From: Aurantimonas sp. HBX-1
GTDB taxonomy: Bacteria; Pseudomonadota; Alphaproteobacteria; Rhizobiales; Rhizobiaceae
Assembly (NCBI RefSeq): GCF_021391535.1
Contig: NZ_CP090066.1
Span: forward strand, 1,687,501-1,751,500
DNA: 64,000 bases
Direction: 5' to 3'
The position numbers and the translations under genes are program-made. Shown here one piece after another: positions 36,117 through 42,955 of the stretch. The notes under the pieces were generated by a model that saw only the letters and a list, made by a program, of their open reading frames with translations, had not been told where the DNA came from and did no database searches. Numbering within the stretch: position 1 is the stretch's first letter; the number at the start of each line of letters is the position of its first letter.

Positions 36117-36950
36117 ATGAACGCCAATGCCGCCGAGTGCCTGCGCCTCGTCGAACGGCACGACCGCGACCGGGCCCTGTCGCTGGCCTTCGCGCCGGCC
36201 GAGGCGAGGGACGACCTCGCCGCTCTCTATGCCTTCAACTACGAGGCCGCCCGGGTCCGCGAGCAGGTCAGCCAGCCGCTGCCAGGCGAGATCCGGCTGC
36301 AATGGTGGCGGGACACGATTAAGGGAGCGGCGCCGGGCGAAGCGAATGCCAACCCGGTGGCGGCGGCGCTGCTCGAGACGATCGAGCGGCACCAGCTGCC
36401 CCGCGACGCCTTCGACCGGCTGCTCGAGGCGCGGATCTTCGATCTCTACGATGACCCGATGCCGTCGCGGGACGCCTTCGAGGCCTATGCCGGCGAGACG
36501 GCATCGGCGCTGATCATGCTGGCGGGCCTCGTGCTGTCGCGGGATGCCGCCGGCGGAGCGGCGGATGCTGCCGGACATGCCGGCGTCGCACAACTCGTCG
36601 CCGGAACGCTGCTGCTCCTGCCGATCCACCGCGCCAGGCAGCAGGTGTTCCTGCCAGCCGACCTCCTCGAGGCCGCGGGCTGCTCGGCGGACGATCTCCT
36701 CCGCGGCGAACCGGCGCCGGCGATGCGCGCCGTGGCCGCGATGCTGGCCTACGGCCGGGATCATCTCGCGGCTTTCCAGCGCCACGCGGGCACGCTGCCG
36801 CTCGCCATCCGGCCCGCCTTCCTGCCGGCGACACTGGCGGGCCTCTATCTGGACCGGATCGAGGCTGCGGGGGCATCGGTGCTCGAGCGCCCGGTCGAGA
36901 TCGCCGCGCTTCGCAAGTCCTTCGCCTACTGGCGCTGGATGCGTCGCTAG
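36117..36950 (+). CDS. Phytoene/squalene synthase-like protein, homologue of complex I assembly factor NDUFAF6
   Basis: 277 residues of the isoprenoid-synthase fold. The segment DDLAALYAFNYEAARVRE aligns in position with the first aspartate-rich motif of phytoene synthases but lacks the DDxxD. The second region, ending RQQVFLPADLL, also lacks the expected aspartates. The conserved IRLQWWRDTI is present. This matches NDUFAF6 and its bacterial relatives, which are thought to be non-catalytic. It follows the NDUFAF3-like gene. A carotenoid or hopanoid role is unlikely because no other such genes are nearby. Confidence 0.85.
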   Translation: MNANAAECLRLVERHDRDRALSLAFAPAEARDDLAALYAFNYEAARVREQVSQPLPGEIRLQWWRDTIKGAAPGEANANPVAAALLETIERHQLPRDAFDRLLEARIFDLYDDPMPSRDAFEAYAGETASALIMLAGLVLSRDAAGGAADAAGHAGVAQLVAGTLLLLPIHRARQQVFLPADLLEAAGCSADDLLRGEPAPAMRAVAAMLAYGRDHLAAFQRHAGTLPLAIRPAFLPATLAGLYLDRIEAAGASVLERPVEIAALRKSFAYWRWMRR

Positions 36951-36996
36951 GATCGAATGGCCGCAAGGCGAAGTGCCGGAAGGACGGGCTCTCAGG

Positions 36997-38808
36997 ATGG
37001 CGAGCGGGAATCACCAGGCAGGATCGACGCGGCTCCGGCGCGCGACCGCCGCGCTCGCACGCGGCGCCGGGACGGCCGCTGCGCGCTTCCCGGTCTCGAC
37101 GCTGCTGATCGCGGCGATCTCGCTGCTCTCCAACGTGGCAGTCCAGGACGTCTTCGTCCCGAACCCTGAGGACTTTCCCTGGCTGCTCGCCTCGCTCTAC
37201 GGCGCCGCGGCCAGCGCGGTGGTGGCGAGCCTTGCCGCCGAAGCCCATGGGCTGACGCCGCCCGCCCGGCACGCCGGCGCGACCGCCGTGGCGCTGGTCA
37301 TGGGCCTGGCGGTCTGGTTCGGGCCCCGCTTCGGCATCTATCCGCCGGCGCTGATCGCGGCCGCGACGCTGGCGGTGCCGCTGGCGCCGTTCGTGGGACG
37401 CGGCGACGGGATGCGCTTCTGGACCTACACGCTGTGGACGGTCGTCGGGGTCATCCTCGCCTTCCTCTCGGTGCTGCTGTTCACGCTCGGCCTGTCGGCG
37501 ATCCTCGAGATGATCCGCTTCCTGTTCGCGGTCGGTCTCTCGGGCGACGCCTACGAGCACATCTTCGTCACCGCCTTCACGCTGGTCGGCCCGCTCTTCG
37601 CGCTCGGCCGCGTGCCGGCCGGATTCGAGGAGCCCGTGCCGGGGCCGGAGGACCGCCTGCTGGCGGGCGTGCGGATCATGGCTGCCTGGATCGCGGCGCC
37701 GCTCGTGCTGGTGACGGCGGCCGTCCTGCATCTTTATGCGATGAAGATCCTGGCGACCGGCGTCCTGCCCGCCAACGAGATCGGCTGGATCGTCACCTTC
37801 TTCGCCCTGCTGGTGCTGTCGCTGCGCATCGGGGCGGCGCCGTTCCTCTCCGAGGCGACGCCGCCGATCCGGCTGTTCGGGCGAAGCTTCGTCGCCATTC
37901 TCATCGTCCCGCTGGTGCTGCTGGCGATTGCCGCGGCGATCCGGATCGCGGCGGAGGGCGTGACGCTGCCGCGCTACTATCTGGCGCTCGGCGTGCTCGC
38001 AGCCGCCCTCGTCGTCGCGGCGCAGGCGCCCCTACGCTGGCGCGGCGACATCCGCGTCATGGCCGCCATTCCGCTCCTGCTGCTGGCTCTCTCGTCGTTC
38101 GGACCCTGGGGCGCCGCGAGTACCGTCGGCCGCAGCCAGACCGCTCTGATCGTCGCGGAGGCCGGTGTTTCGGGACCCGACGGGGCGGCGACGCTTGTTA
38201 CGGCGGATCGCGGCCCGGAGGCCGACCGGCGACTGCGGTCGCGGCTCTACGCGCTGGAGGATGCGGGTCAGATCGGGCGGGTGCTGCCCTATCTCGAGCC
38301 GGCCCTGCGCCAGCGCGTTGCCGCGGCGGATCCGCAGGGCGCGGACGACTCGGCCTTCGACATCCTGATGACCGGGCTCGGCCTGTCGCGGCCCTCGGCG
38401 CTGCAGACGATCCGCAGCTTCACCGCTGCTGCCGCCCTCGTGGTCGAGACGGACGGCTACGACCGCGCCGCGACGGAGCTGTCGGCGGTGGCGGACGCGA
38501 ATCCCGGGCCGTCGAACGATGTGGCGACGCCGATTCCGCAGGTCAGGATCGAAGCCGATCGGCTGGTCGTGCGGATCGGCATGGTGGAGGACCGCTTCGA
38601 TCTCGCTTCGGCCGTCGCGGATCTGCCGGAGTCGACCTTCTCAACAGCGCCGGAAAGGCTCGTCCCGCCGGTGCTGGACCTGACGAGCGGCGACGGGCGG
38701 CGGCTGCGGGTGGTGCTCCGGCAGATCGTCCAGGAGGGCGAGGTCGCCGCCATCAGCGCCGCATCGATGATCATCTACTTCCGTGCTGCGGAATGGCAGC
38801 CCGAGTAG
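36997..38808 (+). CDS. DUF4153 domain-containing multi-span membrane protein
   Basis: 603 residues from the ATG at 36997; GGAAGGA lies about 12 bases upstream, and a GTG near 36972 is an alternative start. Roughly the first 380 residues hold about ten hydrophobic helices, and the remainder is a soluble domain without recognisable catalytic motifs. The domain family is of unknown function. It is 46 bases from the NDUFAF6-like gene and converges on trmFO, so it is probably the last gene of the yajC-secDF transcription unit. Confidence 0.75.
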   Translation: MASGNHQAGSTRLRRATAALARGAGTAAARFPVSTLLIAAISLLSNVAVQDVFVPNPEDFPWLLASLYGAAASAVVASLAAEAHGLTPPARHAGATAVALVMGLAVWFGPRFGIYPPALIAAATLAVPLAPFVGRGDGMRFWTYTLWTVVGVILAFLSVLLFTLGLSAILEMIRFLFAVGLSGDAYEHIFVTAFTLVGPLFALGRVPAGFEEPVPGPEDRLLAGVRIMAAWIAAPLVLVTAAVLHLYAMKILATGVLPANEIGWIVTFFALLVLSLRIGAAPFLSEATPPIRLFGRSFVAILIVPLVLLAIAAAIRIAAEGVTLPRYYLALGVLAAALVVAAQAPLRWRGDIRVMAAIPLLLLALSSFGPWGAASTVGRSQTALIVAEAGVSGPDGAATLVTADRGPEADRRLRSRLYALEDAGQIGRVLPYLEPALRQRVAAADPQGADDSAFDILMTGLGLSRPSALQTIRSFTAAAALVVETDGYDRAATELSAVADANPGPSNDVATPIPQVRIEADRLVVRIGMVEDRFDLASAVADLPESTFSTAPERLVPPVLDLTSGDGRRLRVVLRQIVQEGEVAAISAASMIIYFRAAEWQPE

Positions 38809-38837
38809 CCAGCCGGGCGGAGCCTGCGGGCCGCGCC

Positions 38838-40259
38838 TTACTCGGCCGCGTCGGCGAATGATCGCGGCGAGAGCCAGGCGGCGAAATCGGCCAGGGCCCG
38901 GGCGGACATGGCCTTTTTCCGGGCAGCCGACTTCTCCTTGCCGCGGAACCGCTTCATCCCTTCCGGCTTCTGGATCGCGCCCGGCTCCAGCGGCGGGAAC
39001 AGGCCGAAATTGACGTTCATCGGCTGGAAGGAGCGTTTGCCGCCTTCCTCCTCGTGGGCGAGGTGGCCGCCGGTGATGTGGGCGAGCAGCGCCCCGGTCG
39101 CGGTTGTCTGCGGCGGTGGGGCGATTTCGGTGCCCAGCGCTTCGGCTGCTGCGAAGCGCCCGGCGATGAGGCCGATCGACGCCGATTCGACATAGCCCTC
39201 GCAGCCGGTGATCTGCCCGGCGAAGCGCACGTGCGGCATCGCCTTGAGGCGCAGGCGCGCGTCGAGATGCACCGGCGAGTTCAGGTAGGTGTTGCGGTGC
39301 AGGCCGCCGAGACGCGCGAACTCGGCGTTCTCGAGTCCCGGGATCATCCGGAAGATGCCGGCCTGGGCGCCGTATTTCAGCTTCGTCTGGAAACCGACGA
39401 TGTTGTAGAGCGTGCCCAGCGCGTTGTCCTGGCGCAGCTGCACCACGGCATAGGGCTTGATGTCCGGCTGGTGGGCATTGGTCAGGCCCATCGGCTTCAT
39501 CGGTCCGTGGCGCAGCGTCTCCGGGCCGCGCTCGGCCATCACCTCGATGGGCAGGCAGCCGTCGAAATAGGGCGTGCCCTCCCAGTCCTTGAACTCGGTC
39601 CGGTCGCCCTCGACCAGCGCGGCGACGAAGCGCTCGTAGGTCTCCTTGTCGAGCGGGCAGTTGATGTAGTCCTTGCCGGTCCCGCCTGGCCCGACCTTGT
39701 CGTAGCGCGACTGGAACCAGGCCTTGTCGAGGTTGATCGAGTCGAAATGCACGATCGGCGCTATGGCGTCGAAGAAGGCGAGGGCGTCGGTGCCCGTGGC
39801 GGAACGGATCGACTCGGCGAGGGCCGGGGCGGTGAGCGGTCCGGTGGCGACGATCGACGAGCCCCATTCCGCGGGAGGCAGTCCCTCGACCTCGCCGCGC
39901 TCGATTCGGATCAGCGGATGCGCCTCGATGGCGGCGGTGACGGCGGCGGCAAAGCCGTCGCGGTCCACCGCCAGTGCGCCGCCGGCCGGGACCTGATGGG
40001 AATCGGCGGCGCGCATGATGAGCGAACCGGCAAGCCGCATCTCGGCGTGCAGCACGCCGACGGCATTCGACTCGGCGTCGTCGGACCGGAACGAGTTGGA
40101 GCAGACGAGCTCGGCCAGATGCTCGGTCTTGTGCGCTTCGGTGCCGCGGGTGGGTCGCATCTCGTGCAGGACGACGGGGACGCCCTGCTCGGCGATCTGC
40201 CATGCGGCTTCGGAGCCGGCGAGCCCGCCGCCGACGATGTGAATGGGTTTGTTCGACAT
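38838..40259 (-). CDS. trmFO: Methylenetetrahydrofolate-tRNA-(uracil-54-C5)-methyltransferase TrmFO
   Basis: Folate- and FAD-dependent enzyme that makes ribothymidine at position 54 of tRNA. The 473-residue protein begins with the FAD-binding GGGLAGSEAAW (residues 10-20) and contains the family signatures HKTEHLAELVCSNSFRSDD and NVNFGLFPPLE. It lies directly downstream of the hairpin array at 40330-40679 in the same orientation, with about 70 bases between. No strong ribosome site is visible. Confidence 0.95.
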   Translation of the reverse strand: MSNKPIHIVGGGLAGSEAAWQIAEQGVPVVLHEMRPTRGTEAHKTEHLAELVCSNSFRSDDAESNAVGVLHAEMRLAGSLIMRAADSHQVPAGGALAVDRDGFAAAVTAAIEAHPLIRIERGEVEGLPPAEWGSSIVATGPLTAPALAESIRSATGTDALAFFDAIAPIVHFDSINLDKAWFQSRYDKVGPGGTGKDYINCPLDKETYERFVAALVEGDRTEFKDWEGTPYFDGCLPIEVMAERGPETLRHGPMKPMGLTNAHQPDIKPYAVVQLRQDNALGTLYNIVGFQTKLKYGAQAGIFRMIPGLENAEFARLGGLHRNTYLNSPVHLDARLRLKAMPHVRFAGQITGCEGYVESASIGLIAGRFAAAEALGTEIAPPPQTTATGALLAHITGGHLAHEEEGGKRSFQPMNVNFGLFPPLEPGAIQKPEGMKRFRGKEKSAARKKAMSARALADFAAWLSPRSFADAAE

Positions 40260-40329
40260 GGGGAGAGTCTAGCAGCGCAGGGCGCCGCCCGGAAGGCCCG
40301 GCGGCTTCTGCGCGAGACCGCAAACGACA

Positions 40330-40431
40330 ACGCCCGCCAGGGGGAGGACCTGGCGGGCGTCGGTACTGAACCTGCGCTGGGAGGAGGATGCGCAGGCTAC
40401 AATCCGCTCGGACCCGGGAGGAGGTGGGCCG
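40330..40431 (-). ncRNA. Cuckoo-type sRNA unit 3 (promoter-distal)
   Basis: Three hairpins: a bulged stem with loop ACCTCCTCCC (40431-40409), a 7-bp stem with loop ATCCTCCTCCCA (40396-40371), and a 12-bp stem with loop TCCTCCC (40360-40330). The last is followed on the minus strand by TTGTCGTTTG, so it could terminate the whole transcript ahead of trmFO. Confidence 0.7.
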
Positions 40432-40441
40432 TCGCGAAACT
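40411..40441. repeat. 31-base direct repeat, copy in unit 3
   Basis: Identical over 31 bases to 40662-40692. It contains the ACCTCCTCCC loop and the flanking GGGCCGTCGCGAAACT-type sequence, evidence that units arose by tandem duplication. Confidence 0.9.
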
Positions 40442-40453
40442 TGCTTCGCGGCA

Positions 40454-40567
40454 CGCTCGCCGGGGGGAGGACCCGGCGAGCGGCCAAGAAGAACCCGCGC
40501 GCTTGGGAGGAGGATGCGCGGGTCGACATTCACTCCGAGCCTAGGGAGGAGACGGCTCCGGAGTGAA
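40454..40567 (-). ncRNA. Cuckoo-type sRNA unit 2
   Basis: Three hairpins: a long 13-bp stem with one bulge and a 12-base loop containing TCCTCCC (40567-40529), an 8-bp stem whose loop contains ATCCTCCTCCCA (40523-40493), and a strong 11-bp stem with loop TCCTCCC (40482-40454). The last stem differs from that of unit 1 by one T-A for C-G exchange that preserves pairing. Confidence 0.7.
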
Positions 40568-40583
40568 ATCTCTGCAATCTGTG

Positions 40584-40679
40584 CGCCCGCCGGGGGGAGG
40601 ACCCGGCGGGCGACTTAGGTGAGACTGCCTGGGAGGAGGATGGCAGCCCCGTATCCGCTAAGACCCGGGAGGAGGTGGG
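40584..40679 (-). ncRNA. Cuckoo-type sRNA unit 1 (promoter-proximal)
   Basis: Three hairpins in transcription order: a weak stem with loop ACCTCCTCCC (40679-40664), a 5-bp stem with loop ATCCTCCTCCCA (40646-40625), and a strong 11-bp stem with the 7-base loop TCCTCCC (40612-40584). It begins 29 bases after the DUF1127 stop codon. Confidence 0.7.
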
Positions 40680-40692
40680 CCGTCGCGAAACT
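40662..40692. repeat. 31-base direct repeat, copy in unit 1
   Basis: Second copy of the repeat at 40411-40441. It starts 16 bases downstream (minus strand) of the DUF1127 stop and overlaps the first hairpin of the array. Confidence 0.9.
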
Positions 40693-40707
40693 CGATATCG
40701 TCAGGCG

Positions 40708-40851
40708 TCAGCCAATCGCGCGGCGAGCCAGGGAAGGAATGTCGGCACGCGAAATGCCGAGGTCGGAAAGCTCGCGCTGGGACAGTCGGTTCAGTTCGTT
40801 GACCGTCTCGCGGTAGCGCCGCCAGTTGCTGTAAGACCGCATGATATTCAT
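40708..40851 (-). CDS. DUF1127 small arginine-rich protein (CcaF1-like)
   Basis: 47-residue protein with no interruption from the ATG at 40851. It begins MNIMRSYSNWRRYRETVNEL and continues with the family hallmark L-x-x-L-S-x-R-E-L-x-D-L-G-I-S-R, read here as LNRLSQRELSDLGISR, ending in RRAIG. DUF1127 proteins are very short, basic and common in Alphaproteobacteria. Rhodobacter CcaF1 binds RNA and is co-transcribed with the CcsR RNAs; in Agrobacterium others affect phosphate and stress responses. Here the protein is followed on the same strand by the nine-hairpin array, the same arrangement. No clear ribosome site precedes it. Confidence 0.9.
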   Translation of the reverse strand: MNIMRSYSNWRRYRETVNELNRLSQRELSDLGISRADIPSLARRAIG

Positions 40852-40963
40852 GTCGTGTCGCCCGTCTGGAATTTCAATCGATTGAAGCGGTGAGGCTGGT
40901 TGGCTGCGCCGCTTCGGTGTCAGGAAGTTAGGTGGCGTCCGCCGCGCTCGCTAGACACGAAAG

Positions 40964-40990
40964 CGCATAACAGCCCTGCGCTTGGTGCAA
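40964..40990 (-). promoter_or_regulatory. Candidate promoter of the DUF1127-hairpin array transcript
   Basis: On the minus strand TTGCAC (40990-40985) is followed after 15 bases by TATGCG (40969-40964). The spacer is short for sigma-70, and the related CcsR operon uses heat-shock sigma factors, so the assignment is tentative. Confidence 0.35.
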
Positions 40991-41199
40991 TGCAGCATGA
41001 AGCTGGTTTCGGCCAATCGAATCAGCAGCTTGCGCGGACGCGTCGGGAACCTGCCACCGGCGGCGTCGCTCGCCGGGCGCCGCCGACGCCGCGACGGCGG
41101 GGAACAATCGGCGCGGCTTCAGCGACAAACCCGGCCTTTTCGGGCGGAATCGCCGGGATTTCCCCCGACATTGCCCTTCCGTGGCCCTGATGCGGGTGA

Positions 41200-41205
41200 T
41201 ATAGA
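41200..41205 (+). promoter_or_regulatory. Candidate -10 element of tRNA-Leu
   Basis: TATAGA lies 36 bases upstream of the tRNA 5' end. The best-spaced -35 is a weak TTCCGT (41177-41182, 17-base spacer); a better TTGCCC at 41171 is too far away. Confidence 0.4.
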
Positions 41206-41241
41206 GGCCCGCGCCTCGCGTCGCCCTTTGTCGGCGCTCCT

Positions 41242-41326
41242 GCGGGTGTGGCGGAATTGGCAGACGCACTTGGTTTAGGTCCAAGCGCCGAGAGGCATGG
41301 GGGTTCAAGTCCCTCCACCCGCACCA
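41242..41326 (+). tRNA. tRNA-Leu (anticodon UAG)
   Basis: Complete 85-base type II tRNA with encoded CCA. The acceptor GCGGGTG pairs with CACCCGC, the anticodon stem CTTGG/CCAAG encloses TTTAGGT (anticodon TAG, reading CUA/CUN), the long variable arm fits leucine, and the T-arm GGGTTCAAGTCCC is canonical. Confidence 0.97.
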
Positions 41327-41403
41327 GTCTGCTGCTGACGAATTCGTGACAAGCCCGACCGCATGGCGGATCGGCCCTTATCAAGATCAAGAAGGTATCG
41401 AGA

Positions 41404-42768
41404 ATGCAGGTAACGGAAACCAAGGCCGAGGGCCTGAAGCGCGAGATCCAGATCGTCGTGCCGGCTTCGGACCTTGAAGCGCGCCTCCAGACACGGCTCT
41501 ACGAAGCCAAGGACCGGGTGCAGCTGAAGGGTTTCCGGCCCGGCAAGGTGCCGATGTCGCATCTGCGCAAGATGTACGGCAAGTCGATGATGGCGGAGAT
41601 CGTCAACCAGATCATCAACGAGACCCCGCGCAACGTCATCGCCGAGCGCAACGAGCGCTCCGCGATGCAGCCGGAAATCGTGATGACCGAGGACGAGGGC
41701 GAGGCCGAGAAGGTTCTCAGCGGCAAGTCCGACTTCAGCTTCACGCTCTCCTACGAGACGCTGCCGTCCTTCGAGCTGAAGGACACCAGCGGCATCAAGA
41801 TCGAGCGGCCGATCGTCGAGATCGCCGACGAGGAGGTCGACGAGCAGGTGAAGCGCATCGCCGACAGCGCCAAGACCTACGAGCCGAAGGACGGCAAGGC
41901 GGAAACCGGCGACCGCGTCACGATGGACTTCGTCGGCAAGGTCGACGGCGAGCCCTTTGACGGCGGGACGGCGAGCGACTCCAATCTCGTTCTCGGCTCT
42001 GGCCAGTTCATCCCAGGCTTCGAGGATCAGCTGATCGGCCTCGCGGCCGGCGACGAGAAGGTCGTCGAGCTGACCTTCCCCGAGGATTACGGCGCCGCGC
42101 ATCTCGCCGGCAAGGCCGCGACCTTCGACGTGACGATCAAGTCGGTGGCGGCGCCGCTCGAGACCGAGATCGACGACGATCTGGCCAAGAAGCTCGGCAT
42201 CGAGTCGGTGGAGCGTCTGCGGCAGGTTGTGCGTGAGCAGATCGAGAGCCAGTACGGCCAGGCTACGCGCCAGAAGGTCAAGCGCCAGCTGCTCGACGCG
42301 CTCGACGCGACCTACGATTTCGACCTGCCGGAGAAGCTGATCGAGGCCGAGTTCGGCAACATCTGGACGCAGGTCCAGAACGAGCTGACGCAGGCCGGCA
42401 AGTCCTTTGAGGACGAGGACACGACCGAGGAGGAGGCGCGCGCCGAGTATCGCCGCCTTGCCGAGCGTCGCGTCCGGCTCGGGCTGGTGCTCTCCCAGAT
42501 CGGCGAGAAGGCCAACGTCCAGATCACCGACGAGGAACTGCAGCGGGCGATGTTCGAGCAGCTTCGCCGCTATCCGGGCCAGGAGCAGCAGCTCTACGAG
42601 TATTTCCAGAAGAACCCGGACGCGCTCGCCAGCCTGCGCGCGCCGATCTACGAGGAGAAGGTCGTCGACCATCTCCTGGCCGAGGCCGACGTGACCGACA
42701 AGACGGTCACCAAGGAAGAGCTGATGGCCGAGGACGAGGACGACAAGGCGCTGGCCGCCGCCTCCTGA
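41404..42768 (+). CDS. tig: Trigger factor (ribosome-associated chaperone and prolyl isomerase)
   Basis: 454 residues. The N-terminal ribosome-binding domain contains the signature KGFRPGKVPMSHLRKMYG (residues 40-57), docking at ribosomal protein L23. The FKBP-type PPIase domain starts near residue 166 (DRVTMDFVGKVDGEPFDGG), and the helical C-terminal cradle ends in an acidic tail (EDEDDKALAAAS). AAGG lies upstream of the ATG. It is the first of four proteostasis genes on this strand (tig, clpP, clpX, lon). Confidence 0.97.
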   Translation: MQVTETKAEGLKREIQIVVPASDLEARLQTRLYEAKDRVQLKGFRPGKVPMSHLRKMYGKSMMAEIVNQIINETPRNVIAERNERSAMQPEIVMTEDEGEAEKVLSGKSDFSFTLSYETLPSFELKDTSGIKIERPIVEIADEEVDEQVKRIADSAKTYEPKDGKAETGDRVTMDFVGKVDGEPFDGGTASDSNLVLGSGQFIPGFEDQLIGLAAGDEKVVELTFPEDYGAAHLAGKAATFDVTIKSVAAPLETEIDDDLAKKLGIESVERLRQVVREQIESQYGQATRQKVKRQLLDALDATYDFDLPEKLIEAEFGNIWTQVQNELTQAGKSFEDEDTTEEEARAEYRRLAERRVRLGLVLSQIGEKANVQITDEELQRAMFEQLRRYPGQEQQLYEYFQKNPDALASLRAPIYEEKVVDHLLAEADVTDKTVTKEELMAEDEDDKALAAAS

Positions 42769-42792
42769 TCCTTGCCGATCGATCGAAGATCA

Positions 42793-42826
42793 CGAAAAGG
42801 GCCGGCGCAAGTCGGCCCTTTTCGTT
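42793..42826 (+). terminator. Intrinsic terminator after tig
   Basis: A 12-bp stem (42793-42804 with 42813-42824) starting CGAAAAGGGCCG, an 8-base loop and a T-rich descending arm ending TTTTCGTT. It lies 25 bases after the tig stop. Confidence 0.8.
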
Positions 42827-42955
42827 ATGGCGCCTCAGTCTCGTCAAAGCGCCCCGAGATAGGATGTGCCCGCATCCGCCGTCGGTGGCAGCGCCGGCGC
42901 CGGCGCCTGCCGCTTCGCACCTCACCCCCTCCGAGGCCAACACGGTTCTTCCCGC

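Larger units (their letters stand above)
40330..40679 (-). ncRNA. Array of nine tandem hairpins with anti-Shine-Dalgarno loops (cuckoo / CcsR-type small RNAs)
   Basis: Nine consecutive inverted repeats, each with GGGAGGA on the plus strand, hence TCCTCCC or CCTCCTCCC on the minus strand, in the loop. Stem spans are 40330-40360 (12 bp), 40371-40396 (7), 40409-40431 (6 with a bulge), 40454-40482 (11), 40493-40523 (8), 40529-40567 (13 with a bulge), 40584-40612 (11), 40625-40646 (5) and 40664-40679 (3, weak). Strand is assigned from the DUF1127 gene directly upstream and the known CcsR / cuckoo family, which expose CCUCCUCCC in tandem hairpins and are co-transcribed with a DUF1127 gene. Such RNAs can pair with ribosome-binding sites of mRNAs. 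Processing ends are unknown. Confidence 0.85.
40852..41241. other. Divergent intergenic region between DUF1127 gene and tRNA-Leu
   Basis: About 390 bases without a protein gene. The left part holds the DUF1127 leader and a candidate minus-strand promoter (40964-40990). The right part holds a TATAGA -10 element for tRNA-Leu at 41200-41205. The middle is GC-rich with several short inverted repeats but nothing recognisable. Confidence 0.6.

Noticed and set aside
36117..36950. Carotenoid or hopanoid biosynthesis gene
   Set aside because: The aspartate-rich catalytic motifs are missing and no isoprenoid-pathway genes are adjacent; the NDUFAF6-like assignment fits better.
40330..40679. CRISPR array suggested by regularly repeated GGGAGGA-containing blocks
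   Set aside because: The blocks are hairpins with differing stems, spacing is irregular, no uniform spacers exist, and no cas genes are present. The DUF1127 neighbour explains the locus as an sRNA array.
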